This document shows positions 8,220 to 15,083 of a stretch of 64,000 nt of DNA, piece after piece (the stretch's first letter is position 1; the number at the start of each line of letters is the position of its first letter). Below the pieces are notes generated by a model, which was not told where the DNA came from, ran no database searches, and saw only the letters and a program-made list of their open reading frames with translations. The DNA is from JBGAPI01 sp044221335. Lineage in GTDB: Bacteria > Pseudomonadota > Gammaproteobacteria > Xanthomonadales > Ahniellaceae. The translations under genes and the position numbers were made by a program. Location of the stretch: NCBI GenBank assembly GCA_044221335.1, contig JBGAPI010000008.1:54679-118678 (forward strand), read 5' to 3'.

Positions 8220-8627
8220 TCAGTCGTCGGACCGCCGCTTCGCCAGGCGCTGCTTGATCCCGGCCAAGGTCCAGGCGCGCTTGCGCAGATCCTCGAGCTT
8301 CACGGCTTCGTGTTCCGCCCACATGATCTCCGCGCCGTCCACGAGTTCTTCGAAGATCGGAAGCAGTTCGGTGACGCCCTCGAAGACCCACTGGACTGGG
8401 ACCTCTTCGGGACCTCCCTTGTACGGCGCGGTGTTCCGCATCGCGACGGCAACGAGCTTCTCGTAGGCCTCGTCGAGGCTGTCCGCCTTGACGATCGCGG
8501 TGTTCTCCCACACCAGGAACTCACCTTCGGGATCGTCGTTGCCCGGTTCGTCGCGTTCGATGAATCGCAACGAATACGAGCCGACATACCAACCTACGGG
8601 CGAAACGTCGGCGGACCAGGGACTCAT
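8220..8627 (-). CDS. DUF4288 domain protein
   Basis: 135 residues from ATG 8627. The sequence WYVGSYSLRFIERDE, then FLVWENTAIVKADSLDEAYEKLVAVA, follows the DUF4288 pattern (aromatic WYV start, WEN strand, DEAYEKA helix). No signal peptide or membrane segment. A longer open frame continues upstream into the nuclease gene, but the residues before MSPWSADV look like out-of-frame translation, so the internal ATG is chosen. Sixteen bases separate it from the end of the S1/P1 nuclease gene, suggesting co-transcription. Function unknown. Confidence 0.75.
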   Translation of the reverse strand: MSPWSADVSPVGWYVGSYSLRFIERDEPGNDDPEGEFLVWENTAIVKADSLDEAYEKLVAVAMRNTAPYKGGPEEVPVQWVFEGVTELLPIFEELVDGAEIMWAEHEAVKLEDLRKRAWTLAGIKQRLAKRRSDD

Positions 8628-8643
8628 GACGGCGGCGTGCCGG

Positions 8644-9438
8644 CTACTTCGCCAGCGCCGTGTTGAGCAGTTGCCCCAGCCGCAACCCCGCCAGCAGCAA
8701 GCGCTGGTCGATGATCTCCTGCGAGCGTCGGACATAGTCGGCGTCGATGCGGTTGCCCCGCGGATAGGCGTCGGACTTCATCAGCGCGTTCGACTCCAGC
8801 GCCCAGCGCTCCGCGGCGCGATCGTTCCAGTACAGGTCTCCCGCCGGCCGCGGCAGCGCCAGCAGCTGCTCGGCATAGGGCACCGGGCGCGCGTTGCGGG
8901 CGTCGAGCAGGCGGCTGTCCCAGAGCTGGTGCAGGTTGGTGTTGCGGCGCTGGAAGTTGAGCTGGACGTCGTTGCCGCCGTGGTCGCTCGCGTAGCTCGC
9001 GTGCATCGGCTGGTGGATGTCGGCGACGAGGTGGATCACCCAGCGCAGCGCGTCGGCGCGCTCGCGGTCGTTCTTGCCATGACGCAACTGCTCGACGAAG
9101 TGCGGCAGCGCCTCGACCACGCAGGCATCGTTGCGGCAGTCGCGGCGGCGGTCGTAGTTGCCGGCGCCGCGCGGGAAGTTGACGTAGTGCAGCGGCTTCG
9201 CGTTGGCGTAGCCCGGCCACTGCTGCAGCGTGTCCGCCCAGCCGGACACTTCGCGCATCGAATTGGACGCGCGGTCGTGCAGCAGGCGCTCGACTTCGAA
9301 GCGGGCACGGGGATCGAGCTGGCGTGCGGCGATCTCGGCGACGATCTCGTGGCCGTGGGGGCCCCAGGCATTCGCGGCGGGCGCCACGAATGCCTCGATG
9401 AAGAGCAGGACGATGGTGAAGAGCGTGAATCGGGACAT
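8644..9438 (-). CDS. Secreted S1/P1-type zinc nuclease
   Basis: 264 residues with a signal peptide (about 1-24, cleavage after AANA). The mature protein then starts with Trp25, as in P1 nuclease where the N-terminal tryptophan is a zinc ligand. Further ligand motifs are HGHEIVAEIA, WADTL, LHYVNFP and WVIHLVADIHQPMH, in family order. These enzymes use three zinc ions to cleave single-stranded DNA and RNA and to remove 3' phosphates. A periplasmic or extracellular nuclease for nucleotide scavenging is likely. It precedes the DUF4288 gene on the same strand. Confidence 0.92.
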   Translation of the reverse strand: MSRFTLFTIVLLFIEAFVAPAANAWGPHGHEIVAEIAARQLDPRARFEVERLLHDRASNSMREVSGWADTLQQWPGYANAKPLHYVNFPRGAGNYDRRRDCRNDACVVEALPHFVEQLRHGKNDRERADALRWVIHLVADIHQPMHASYASDHGGNDVQLNFQRRNTNLHQLWDSRLLDARNARPVPYAEQLLALPRPAGDLYWNDRAAERWALESNALMKSDAYPRGNRIDADYVRRSQEIIDQRLLLAGLRLGQLLNTALAK

Positions 9439-9454
9439 CGGTCATTCTCGGTTT

Positions 9455-9544
9455 GTAGGGCGGCCACTGGCCGCCGTTGCCTCAATGCAACATCGGGCCG
9501 GAGATGCCGTAGCGCCTCGCGATGGCGGGCAGTGCCCGCCCTAC
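9455..9544. repeat. Inverted pair of type-B palindromic repeats
   Basis: GTAGGGCGGCCACTGGCCGC starts at 9455 and GGCGGGCAGTGCCCGCCCTA ends at 9543, in opposite orientation. The right copy overlaps the TAG stop of the sulfotransferase-like gene on the minus strand. Confidence 0.75.
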
Positions 9545-10287
9545 GGCCTCAGGCGGAGCTCGTACAGGCGCTGGTACTGCGGCATCGCCGCGGCGATCAG
9601 CTCGGCGTAGCGCTTCGGAACCTGATGTTCGTGCTCGTGCGAAGGCTCGAACCCCGTCGACTTCTGCACCGCGGCGTACCAGTGCGGCGCCCAGACGCCG
9701 TCGGTGTCGCGCGGGCCGGCGGGCCAGCGCAGCATGCGGTCGGTGAACTCGATGCCGAGTCGGATGCACCAGGCGCGCAGATGCGCCTCGGGGTCCTTCA
9801 GGAATTCACCCGCGTCGATGACCGGCGGCGACGTGCCGGTGCGCCGCACGACCTCGTCGTACAGCGCGGACTGCTGCGGGATGCCGAGGTCGTCGATCCC
9901 GACCTCGGCGTCCGGGCGGCTCTTCACGTAGCTCGCCAGTACCTCGCGCGGATCGCGGATCAGGAAGCTGTGGGTGAGCTGGTCGAAGAAGTCGAGCCGG
10001 ATGTGCGGCAGCATGTGGTGGGTCATGTGCTTCTGGTAGTAGATCGCACGACCCTTCGGCACAGGCCCGACCAGCTGCTGGGCGACCTTCCGCCAGTCGA
10101 CCTCGCCGGCGACGATCACCTCGTCGCGGCCGGGATGGGACAGTTTCGTCTCCAGCAGGTAATGCGCGTAGAACGGCTCGTCGACGACGACGCAGTCCTC
10201 GCGGTTCTCCCACGCGCGCATCATCGCCGTGGAGATGTTGCGTGGTCCCGACCAGACGGCCAGGCGCAGTGGCGCAGCAGGAGTCAT
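9541..10287 (-). CDS. Sulfotransferase-like P-loop protein
   Basis: 248 residues, cytoplasmic. The N-terminal LAVWSGPRNISTAMMRAW aligns with the 5'-phosphosulfate loop of PAPS-dependent sulfotransferases, and HSFLIRDPREVLASYVKS with the 3'-phosphate-binding motif (RDPR then S). This branch is often annotated as branched-chain aminotransferase-like because it is fused or linked to class IV aminotransferases. Here the ATG overlaps the stop of the aminotransferase gene by four bases (ATGA), so the two are translationally coupled. The transferred group and acceptor are unknown. The TAG stop is also the start of a type-B repeat. Confidence 0.8.
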   Translation of the reverse strand: MTPAAPLRLAVWSGPRNISTAMMRAWENREDCVVVDEPFYAHYLLETKLSHPGRDEVIVAGEVDWRKVAQQLVGPVPKGRAIYYQKHMTHHMLPHIRLDFFDQLTHSFLIRDPREVLASYVKSRPDAEVGIDDLGIPQQSALYDEVVRRTGTSPPVIDAGEFLKDPEAHLRAWCIRLGIEFTDRMLRWPAGPRDTDGVWAPHWYAAVQKSTGFEPSHEHEHQVPKRYAELIAAAMPQYQRLYELRLRP

Positions 10288-11207
10288 TCCTTGTTCCCCG
10301 CGACGTCGGCGTCGATGAGGCCACGATAGAGTGTTTGCAGTCGTTCCACCATCGGCCCGCGCACGCCGCTGCCGATCGTGCGTCCATCGATCTCGCGCAC
10401 GGGGGCGACGCCGGCGAAGGTGCCGGTGACGAAGGCCTCGTCGGCCGAGTAGACCTCCGTCAACGAGAAATTGCGTTCCCGCGCCGTGATGCCGTTGTCG
10501 CGGCAGAGCTTCAGGACATTGCCGCGGGTGATTCCGCCCAGGCAGTAGTCGCCGCTGGAGGTCCAGACCTCGCCGCGGCGGACGATGAAGAAGTGGGTGG
10601 AGTTGCAGGTCGCGACGAAGCCCTGCGGGTCGAGCATCAGGCCCTCGTCGGCGCCGGCCGTGTAGGCCTGGATGCAGGCCGTGATGCAGTTGAGCTTGCT
10701 GTGGGAATTGAGTTTCGGGTCCTGTACGTCCGGATGTCCGCGGCGCACGTGCACGGTGAACAGCTTGAGCCCGCGCTCGGCGAGTTCCGGCCGCGGCAGC
10801 TTGTGCTCGGCGATGATGACGATGGTCGCCGGGCCGACGGTGACACGCGGGTCCTGGTAGGGCGTGCGCTTGACCCCGCGGGTGACCATCAGCCGCACGT
10901 GCACGCCGTCGCTCATGCCATTGGCGACGAGTGTCCGCTCGATGTCGGCGGTGAGTTCCGCCCGTGACTTTCCGATGTCGAGTGCGATCGCCTTGGCGCC
11001 TTCGTAGAGGCGATCGAGATGCTGGTCGAGAAACGCGAGCTTGCCATGGTGGACCCGCAGTCCTTCCCATACTCCGTCGCCGAGCACGAAGCCGGAGTCG
11101 AACACCGAGACCGTGGCTTCCTGGCGGCGCTTCAGCACGCCGTTGACGCTGATCAGGATGTCGGCGTTGCGGGTGTCTTCGACGGGGTCGTGGGGGCTTT
11201 GGGCCAT
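10284..11207 (-). CDS. Class IV PLP aminotransferase (BCAT/D-amino-acid type)
   Basis: 307 residues. Class IV fold features are GDGVWEGLRVHHGKLAFLDQHLDRL in the first 70 residues, the segment NSHSKLNCITACIQAYTAGADEG (about 167-189), where Lys171 is the likely PLP lysine, and LGGITRGNVLKL near residue 223. The segment that normally carries the glutamate contacting the PLP ring nitrogen reads GFVATCNSTHFF, with Ala/Thr in place of Glu. The family makes branched-chain amino acids, D-amino acids or aminobenzoate; this divergent member should not be called IlvE without testing. It is the first gene of an overlapping pair with the sulfotransferase-like gene. Confidence 0.8.
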   Translation of the reverse strand: MAQSPHDPVEDTRNADILISVNGVLKRRQEATVSVFDSGFVLGDGVWEGLRVHHGKLAFLDQHLDRLYEGAKAIALDIGKSRAELTADIERTLVANGMSDGVHVRLMVTRGVKRTPYQDPRVTVGPATIVIIAEHKLPRPELAERGLKLFTVHVRRGHPDVQDPKLNSHSKLNCITACIQAYTAGADEGLMLDPQGFVATCNSTHFFIVRRGEVWTSSGDYCLGGITRGNVLKLCRDNGITARERNFSLTEVYSADEAFVTGTFAGVAPVREIDGRTIGSGVRGPMVERLQTLYRGLIDADVAGNKE

Positions 11208-11343
11208 GACGTGCGCAGTGAATTTCGGGGAGGGAGAGGGTAGCGGGATGCGGGTCGTGTTTCTTGCCAGTGTGGGTAAAGAGGGCTGCGCTCGGGGCTT
11301 TGGGCGTCGGGCTTCGGGCGCCGGGCCCAGGAACGTGAAAACC

Positions 11344-11450
11344 CGTCATTGCGAGCGCAGCGAAGCAATCCAGTGCCTTCGCTTTCACGTGCCGCAAAGC
11401 ACAGTCGCTGGCTTGCTTCGTCGTCGCTGCGCTCCTCCTCGAAATGACGG
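11344..11450. repeat. MITE-like inverted repeat
   Basis: CGTCATTGCGAGCGCAGCGA at 11344 and its diverged complement ending at 11449 (AGCGCAACGA-type arm, reading GCGCTCCTCCTCGAAATGAC) bound a 107-bp element. The CGTCATTGCGAG...GAAGCAATCC sequence is a dispersed repeat type I recall from many bacterial genomes. It lies between the divergent aminotransferase and thrS genes; the flanking bases hold nothing else until the thrS promoter. Confidence 0.6.
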
Positions 11451-11481
11451 GGGTATTCCTCAGCCGTCAGCCCTCACCTCA

Positions 11482-11510
11482 TTGATCACCCAATCGCCTC
11501 ATGCCAGAAT
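11482..11510 (+). promoter_or_regulatory. Candidate sigma-70 promoter of thrS
   Basis: TTGATC (11482-11487) and CAGAAT (11505-11510) match the -35 and -10 consensus at four of six positions each, with the ideal 17-bp spacer. Transcription from about 11517 would yield a 165-base leader before thrS, including the small threonine-rich frame and a terminator. Confidence 0.5.
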
Positions 11511-11568
11511 CCCACTTTCCAACGTAGCCAAGGTGGCCCGCGCCAAAATCGCCGGCCCAGCGTGCGAC

Positions 11569-11592
11569 ATGTCCACTCGAACCGTGACCTGA
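11569..11592 (+). CDS. Candidate threonine leader peptide (MSTRTVT)
   Basis: A seven-codon frame, ATG TCC ACT CGA ACC GTG ACC then TGA, has threonine at three of seven positions. It lies just after a plausible promoter and 26 bases before an intrinsic terminator, itself 42 bases before thrS. This is the layout of an attenuation leader in which stalling at threonine codons signals lack of charged tRNA-Thr. Weak points are the absence of a clear ribosome-binding site and of a strong antiterminator partner; GCGCC at 11540-11544 could pair with GGCGC in the terminator stem. The frame could be chance. Confidence 0.4.
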   Translation: MSTRTVT

Positions 11593-11618
11593 CATCCGAC
11601 GACGTCGACGCACCCCCT

Positions 11619-11639
11619 GGGCGCTCGGCGCCCTTTTTT
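11619..11639 (+). terminator. Intrinsic terminator/attenuator before thrS
   Basis: GGGCGC-TCG-GCGCCC followed directly by six T residues. Because it lies between a candidate promoter and the thrS start on the same strand, it can act as an attenuator; alternatively it simply ends upstream transcription. Confidence 0.7.
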
Positions 11640-11681
11640 GTTTCTGGCGCCCGACGCCATTCCGTCCCTGAGGAACACCCC

Positions 11682-13574
11682 ATGATTGCCATCACGCTGC
11701 CCGACGGCAGCCGGCGCGAGTTCGACGCGCCGCTGTCCATCCTCGACCTCGCCGCCAGCATCGGCCCCGGCCTCGCCAAGGCGGCACTCGCCGGCAAGGT
11801 CGACGGCAAGCTGGTCGACCTGTCGTACACGATCGCTGCCGACGCGGCGGTCGAGATCGTCACCGAGAAGCACCCCGACGCGCTGGAGATCGTCCGCCAC
11901 TCGACGGCGCACCTGCTGGCGCAGGCGACACAGCGGCTGTTCCCCGACACCCAGGTCACGATCGGTCCGGTGGTCGAGAACGGCTTCTACTACGACTTCG
12001 CCCGCAAGACGCCGTTCACGCCGGACGACCTCGAGAAGATCGAGGCCGAGATGAAGAAGATCGCGGCCGAGGGCCAGCCGGTGACGCGTTCGGTCAAGGG
12101 CCGCGCGGATGCCGTGCAGTTCTTCCTCGACAAGGGCGAGAAGTACAAGGCCGAGATCATCGAGAGCATTCCCGGCGACGAGGAGCTGTCGCTCTACGGC
12201 CAGGGCGAGTTCATCGACCTGTGCCGCGGCCCGCACGTGCCGAACACCAACAAGCTGAAGGCCTTCAAGGTGATGAAGGTCGCCGGCGCCTACTGGCGTG
12301 CCGACGCCAACAACGAGATGCTGCAGCGGGTCTATGGCACCGCGTGGCTGAACGAGAAGGACCTCAAGGCCTACCTCACCCAGCTCGAAGAGGCCGAGAA
12401 GCGCGACCACCGGAAGATCGGCAAGCAGCTTGATCTGTTCCATCTGCAGGAAGAGGGCCCGGGCCTGGTGTTCTGGCATCCGAAGGGGTGGTCGATCTGG
12501 CAGGTGGTCGAGCAGTACATGCGCGGCGTCTACCGGGCCTCGGGCTACCAGGAGGTGCGCTGCCCGCAGGTCCTCGACGTGTCGCTCTGGCAGAAGTCCG
12601 GCCACTGGGACAACTACCAGGAGAACATGTTCTTCACCGAGTCGGAGAAGCGCAGCTACGCGCTGAAGCCGATGAACTGCCCGGGCCACGTCCAGGTGTA
12701 CAACCACGGCCTGCACAGCTACCGCGACCTGCCGATCCGCTACGGCGAGTTCGGCGCCTGCCACCGCAACGAGCCCTCCGGCGCGCTGCACGGCATCCTC
12801 CGGGTCCGTGGCTTCACCCAGGACGACGGCCACATCTTCTGCACCGAGAATCAGATCGAGGCGGAAGTGACGGCGTTCCATCAGCAGGCGCTGAAGGTCT
12901 ATACGGACTTCGGCTTCTCGGACGTCCAGATCAAGATCGCGCTGCGGCCGGAGAAGCGCCTCGGCACCGACGCGACCTGGGACAAGGCGGAGGGCGCCCT
13001 GCGCGCCGCGCTGCAGGCCTGCGGCGTGGAGTGGCAGGAGCTGCCGGGCGAGGGCGCGTTCTATGGGCCGAAGATCGAGTATCACCTCCGGGATGCCATC
13101 GGCCGCACCTGGCAGCTCGGCACCATGCAGGTCGACTTCATGATGCCGGAGCGGCTCGGCGCCGAGTACGTGGACGAGACCAGCACGAAGCGCCATCCGG
13201 TGATGCTGCATCGCGCCATCGTCGGCTCGATGGAGCGTTTCATCGGCATCCTGATCGAGAACCACGCCGGACAGTTCCCGACCTGGCTGGCGCCGGTGCA
13301 GGTGGTGGTCGCGAACATCACCGATGCCCAGGCCGAATATGCCGAATCGGTGCGGAAAAACCTTGCGGATCAAGGCTTCCGGGTCCAGGCCGATTTGCGC
13401 AACGAGAAGATCGGCTATAAGATTCGCGAACACACGCTGCAGAAAGTGCCGTTTCTGGTCGTGGTCGGTGACCGCGAACGTGAGAACGGCGTGGTCGCGG
13501 TGCGCGCTCGTTCCGGGGAAGACCTGGGTTCGATGACGCTTGCCGAATTGACCGAAAAGCTGCGCGAACGCTAG
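11682..13574 (+). CDS. thrS: Threonyl-tRNA synthetase
   Basis: 630 residues, close to the usual 635-645. Domain order is TGS (1-60), the editing domain with HSTAHLLAQA (about 73-82) and its zinc/water-coordinating histidines, the class II catalytic core with MNCPGHVQVY and FRIGEFG-like IRYGEFGACHRNE (motif 2), motif 3 in GSMERFIGILIENHAG, and an anticodon-binding domain from about residue 535. Zinc-binding Cys and His residues of the active site are present. TGAGGA lies 11 bases before the ATG, which fixes the start against a longer open frame. It is the first gene of thrS-infC-rpmI-rplT-pheS-pheT-ihfA. Confidence 0.98.
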   Translation: MIAITLPDGSRREFDAPLSILDLAASIGPGLAKAALAGKVDGKLVDLSYTIAADAAVEIVTEKHPDALEIVRHSTAHLLAQATQRLFPDTQVTIGPVVENGFYYDFARKTPFTPDDLEKIEAEMKKIAAEGQPVTRSVKGRADAVQFFLDKGEKYKAEIIESIPGDEELSLYGQGEFIDLCRGPHVPNTNKLKAFKVMKVAGAYWRADANNEMLQRVYGTAWLNEKDLKAYLTQLEEAEKRDHRKIGKQLDLFHLQEEGPGLVFWHPKGWSIWQVVEQYMRGVYRASGYQEVRCPQVLDVSLWQKSGHWDNYQENMFFTESEKRSYALKPMNCPGHVQVYNHGLHSYRDLPIRYGEFGACHRNEPSGALHGILRVRGFTQDDGHIFCTENQIEAEVTAFHQQALKVYTDFGFSDVQIKIALRPEKRLGTDATWDKAEGALRAALQACGVEWQELPGEGAFYGPKIEYHLRDAIGRTWQLGTMQVDFMMPERLGAEYVDETSTKRHPVMLHRAIVGSMERFIGILIENHAGQFPTWLAPVQVVVANITDAQAEYAESVRKNLADQGFRVQADLRNEKIGYKIREHTLQKVPFLVVVGDRERENGVVAVRARSGEDLGSMTLAELTEKLRER

Positions 13575-13642
13575 GAAATTCGAGGGAATCGGCCGGGTTT
13601 GCCCGGCCGGTGGGGCGTGGGGAAACCTAAGAGGATTGAGGT

Positions 13643-14167
13643 ATCAGTACTGAAAAACAGACCACCCGGAAGAACCACGAGATCCGGGTACCGCGGGTAC
13701 GAGTGATCGGCGCCGATGGGGGTCAGATCGGTGTCCTGTCGCGCGACGAAGCGCTGCGCATGGCCGAAGAGCAGGAGCTGGACCTGGTCGAGATCGGGCC
13801 CACTTCGGATCCGCCGGTCTGCCGCATCATGGACTTCGGCAAGTTCAAGTTCGAACAGCAGAAGAAGGCCCATGCGGCGAAGCGCAAGCAGAAGCAGATC
13901 GAGATCAAGGAACTCAAGTTCCGTCCGACCACGGACGAAGGCGACTACCAGATCAAGCTGCGGAACCTGAAGCGCTTCATCAGCGAAGGTGATCGGGTCA
14001 AGGTCACCGTGCGTTTCCGCGGTCGCGAGCTCGCCCATACCGAACTCGGCATGGCGATGACCAAGCGGCTGGAAGGTGACCTGGTGGACGAAGTGGTGGT
14101 CGAGCAGCGGCCGCGCTTCGAAGGTCGCCAGATGGTGATGATGCTGGCGCCGAAGAAGAAGCAATAA
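13643..14167 (+). CDS. infC: Translation initiation factor IF-3, ATC start codon
   Basis: IF-3 binds the 30S subunit, blocks premature 50S joining and proofreads start codons. From the first ATG in frame (13757 region) the protein would lack its N-terminus; the conserved sequence TEKQTTRKNHEIRVPRVRVIG begins at an ATC codon at 13643, preceded by AAGAGGA at the right distance. Using it gives 174 residues, the normal length. Non-AUG starts (AUU in E. coli) are the known basis of infC autoregulation, since IF-3 itself rejects them. The N-domain (about 1-75) has IGADGGQIGVLSRDEALRMA, the lysine-rich linker KKAHAAKRKQKQ follows, then the C-domain. Confidence 0.95.
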   Translation: MSTEKQTTRKNHEIRVPRVRVIGADGGQIGVLSRDEALRMAEEQELDLVEIGPTSDPPVCRIMDFGKFKFEQQKKAHAAKRKQKQIEIKELKFRPTTDEGDYQIKLRNLKRFISEGDRVKVTVRFRGRELAHTELGMAMTKRLEGDLVDEVVVEQRPRFEGRQMVMMLAPKKKQ

Positions 14168-14416
14168 GGTCGAGCGTTCGCGCTCGGCATCAGGAATCGA
14201 GGGAGCCGGACCAGGTCCGGGTCCCTGGTGAATGCGGAACGAAGAGGAAATTTGAACTTCCTTCCGCGACAGCTTCCCGGAGGATCGGTGAAGCGATGAT
14301 GGAATGGTCCGGATCGCGTGGCGAGCCGGACAAACAAGCCGCCCGAAGCAGGACGGGAAGTGTGGCGCAAGCCACCGCTCCGGGCAGTCGAAGAAAACCA
14401 ACCTAGGAGTTCGGCC
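14168..14416 (+). other. Structured 249-base leader before rpmI
   Basis: The gap between infC and rpmI contains several hairpins: CGAGCG-TT-CGCGCTCG near 14172, a GGGA..GGACC/GGTCC..TCCC stem near 14200, and a long stem from GCGGAA (14234) to TTCCTTCCGC near 14268. In E. coli the rpmI-rplT genes are repressed by L20 binding to a structured leader at this place. The position and folding potential fit such an operator; the L20 target motif itself cannot be proved by eye. Confidence 0.45.
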
Positions 14417-14614
14417 ATGCCGAAGATCAAGACCAACCGGGCCGCCGCGAAGCGGTTCCGCAAGACCGCCTCGGGCAAGTTCAAGTGCGGCCACGCGTTC
14501 AAGAGCCACATCCTGACCAAGAAGTCGACCAAGCGTAAGCGCGGCCTTCGTGGCACCAATCACGTTCGTGCGGAAGACGCCGGTCGCGTCGCTCGCATGG
14601 TTCCTTACCTCTAA
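14417..14614 (+). CDS. rpmI: Ribosomal protein bL35
   Basis: 65 residues, very basic, starting MPKIKTNRAAAKRFRKT and ending RVARMVPYL, typical of L35, a component of the 50S subunit. TAGGAG lies nine bases upstream of the ATG. A longer in-frame open reading frame from 14318 runs through the leader and is not needed. Confidence 0.98.
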   Translation: MPKIKTNRAAAKRFRKTASGKFKCGHAFKSHILTKKSTKRKRGLRGTNHVRAEDAGRVARMVPYL

Positions 14615-14629
14615 GCCGGGAGCGAAGAC

Positions 14630-14989
14630 ATGGCACGAGTCAAGCGTGGCGTCATCGCCCACCGTCGTCACAAGAAGCTGCTGTCGAAGGCGAAGGGCTA
14701 CTACAACGCCCGCCGCAAGGTCTACCGCGTCGCGAAGCAGGCCGTCACCAAGGCCCTGCAGTACGCGTACATCGGCCGCAAGCGCAAGAAGCGCGATTTC
14801 CGTTCGCTGTGGATCGTCCGCATCAACGCGGCGGCCCGGCAGTTCGGCCTGTCCTACAGCCGCTTCATGAATGGCCTGAAGAAGGCCAACATCGAGATGG
14901 ACCGCAAGGTCCTGGCCGACCTCGCGGTGCACGACATCGCGGCGTTCGGCAAGCTGGCCGAGAAAGCGAAGGGCAGCCTGGCCGCGTGA
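14630..14989 (+). CDS. rplT: Ribosomal protein bL20
   Basis: 119 residues, the standard length. It begins MARVKRGVIAHRRHKKLLS, with the basic N-terminal extension that threads into 23S rRNA, and includes RKKRDFRSLWIVRINAAARQ. L20 is needed for early 50S assembly and in related bacteria represses its own operon by binding the mRNA leader upstream of rpmI. Fifteen bases separate it from rpmI. Confidence 0.98.
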   Translation: MARVKRGVIAHRRHKKLLSKAKGYYNARRKVYRVAKQAVTKALQYAYIGRKRKKRDFRSLWIVRINAAARQFGLSYSRFMNGLKKANIEMDRKVLADLAVHDIAAFGKLAEKAKGSLAA

Positions 14990-15036
14990 TCCGGGTCGGC
15001 GGCCTCGCGGCCGTCGCTTCCGCGCGGTACCCGAAT

Positions 15037-15060
15037 GGGGAAGGGGCTTGCTCCTTCCCC
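15037..15060 (+). terminator. Hairpin between rplT and pheS, possible partial terminator
   Basis: GGGGAAGG and CCTTCCCC form an 8-bp stem around GGCTTGCT, followed by ATTTGCATTT, a poor T tract. It could lower read-through into pheS. No phenylalanine-rich leader peptide like E. coli pheM is seen before it. Confidence 0.4.
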
Positions 15061-15083
15061 ATTTGCATTTGATGGATTCGAAG

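Noticed and set aside
9541..11397. Single 618-codon gene covering the sulfotransferase and beyond
   Set aside because: The upstream two thirds is out of frame with the aminotransferase; the true start is the ATG at 10287 overlapping the aminotransferase stop.
14990..15075. PheM-like leader peptide before pheS
   Set aside because: Possible small frames here contain at most one to three phenylalanines in a non-clustered arrangement; the hairpin was kept only as a weak terminator.
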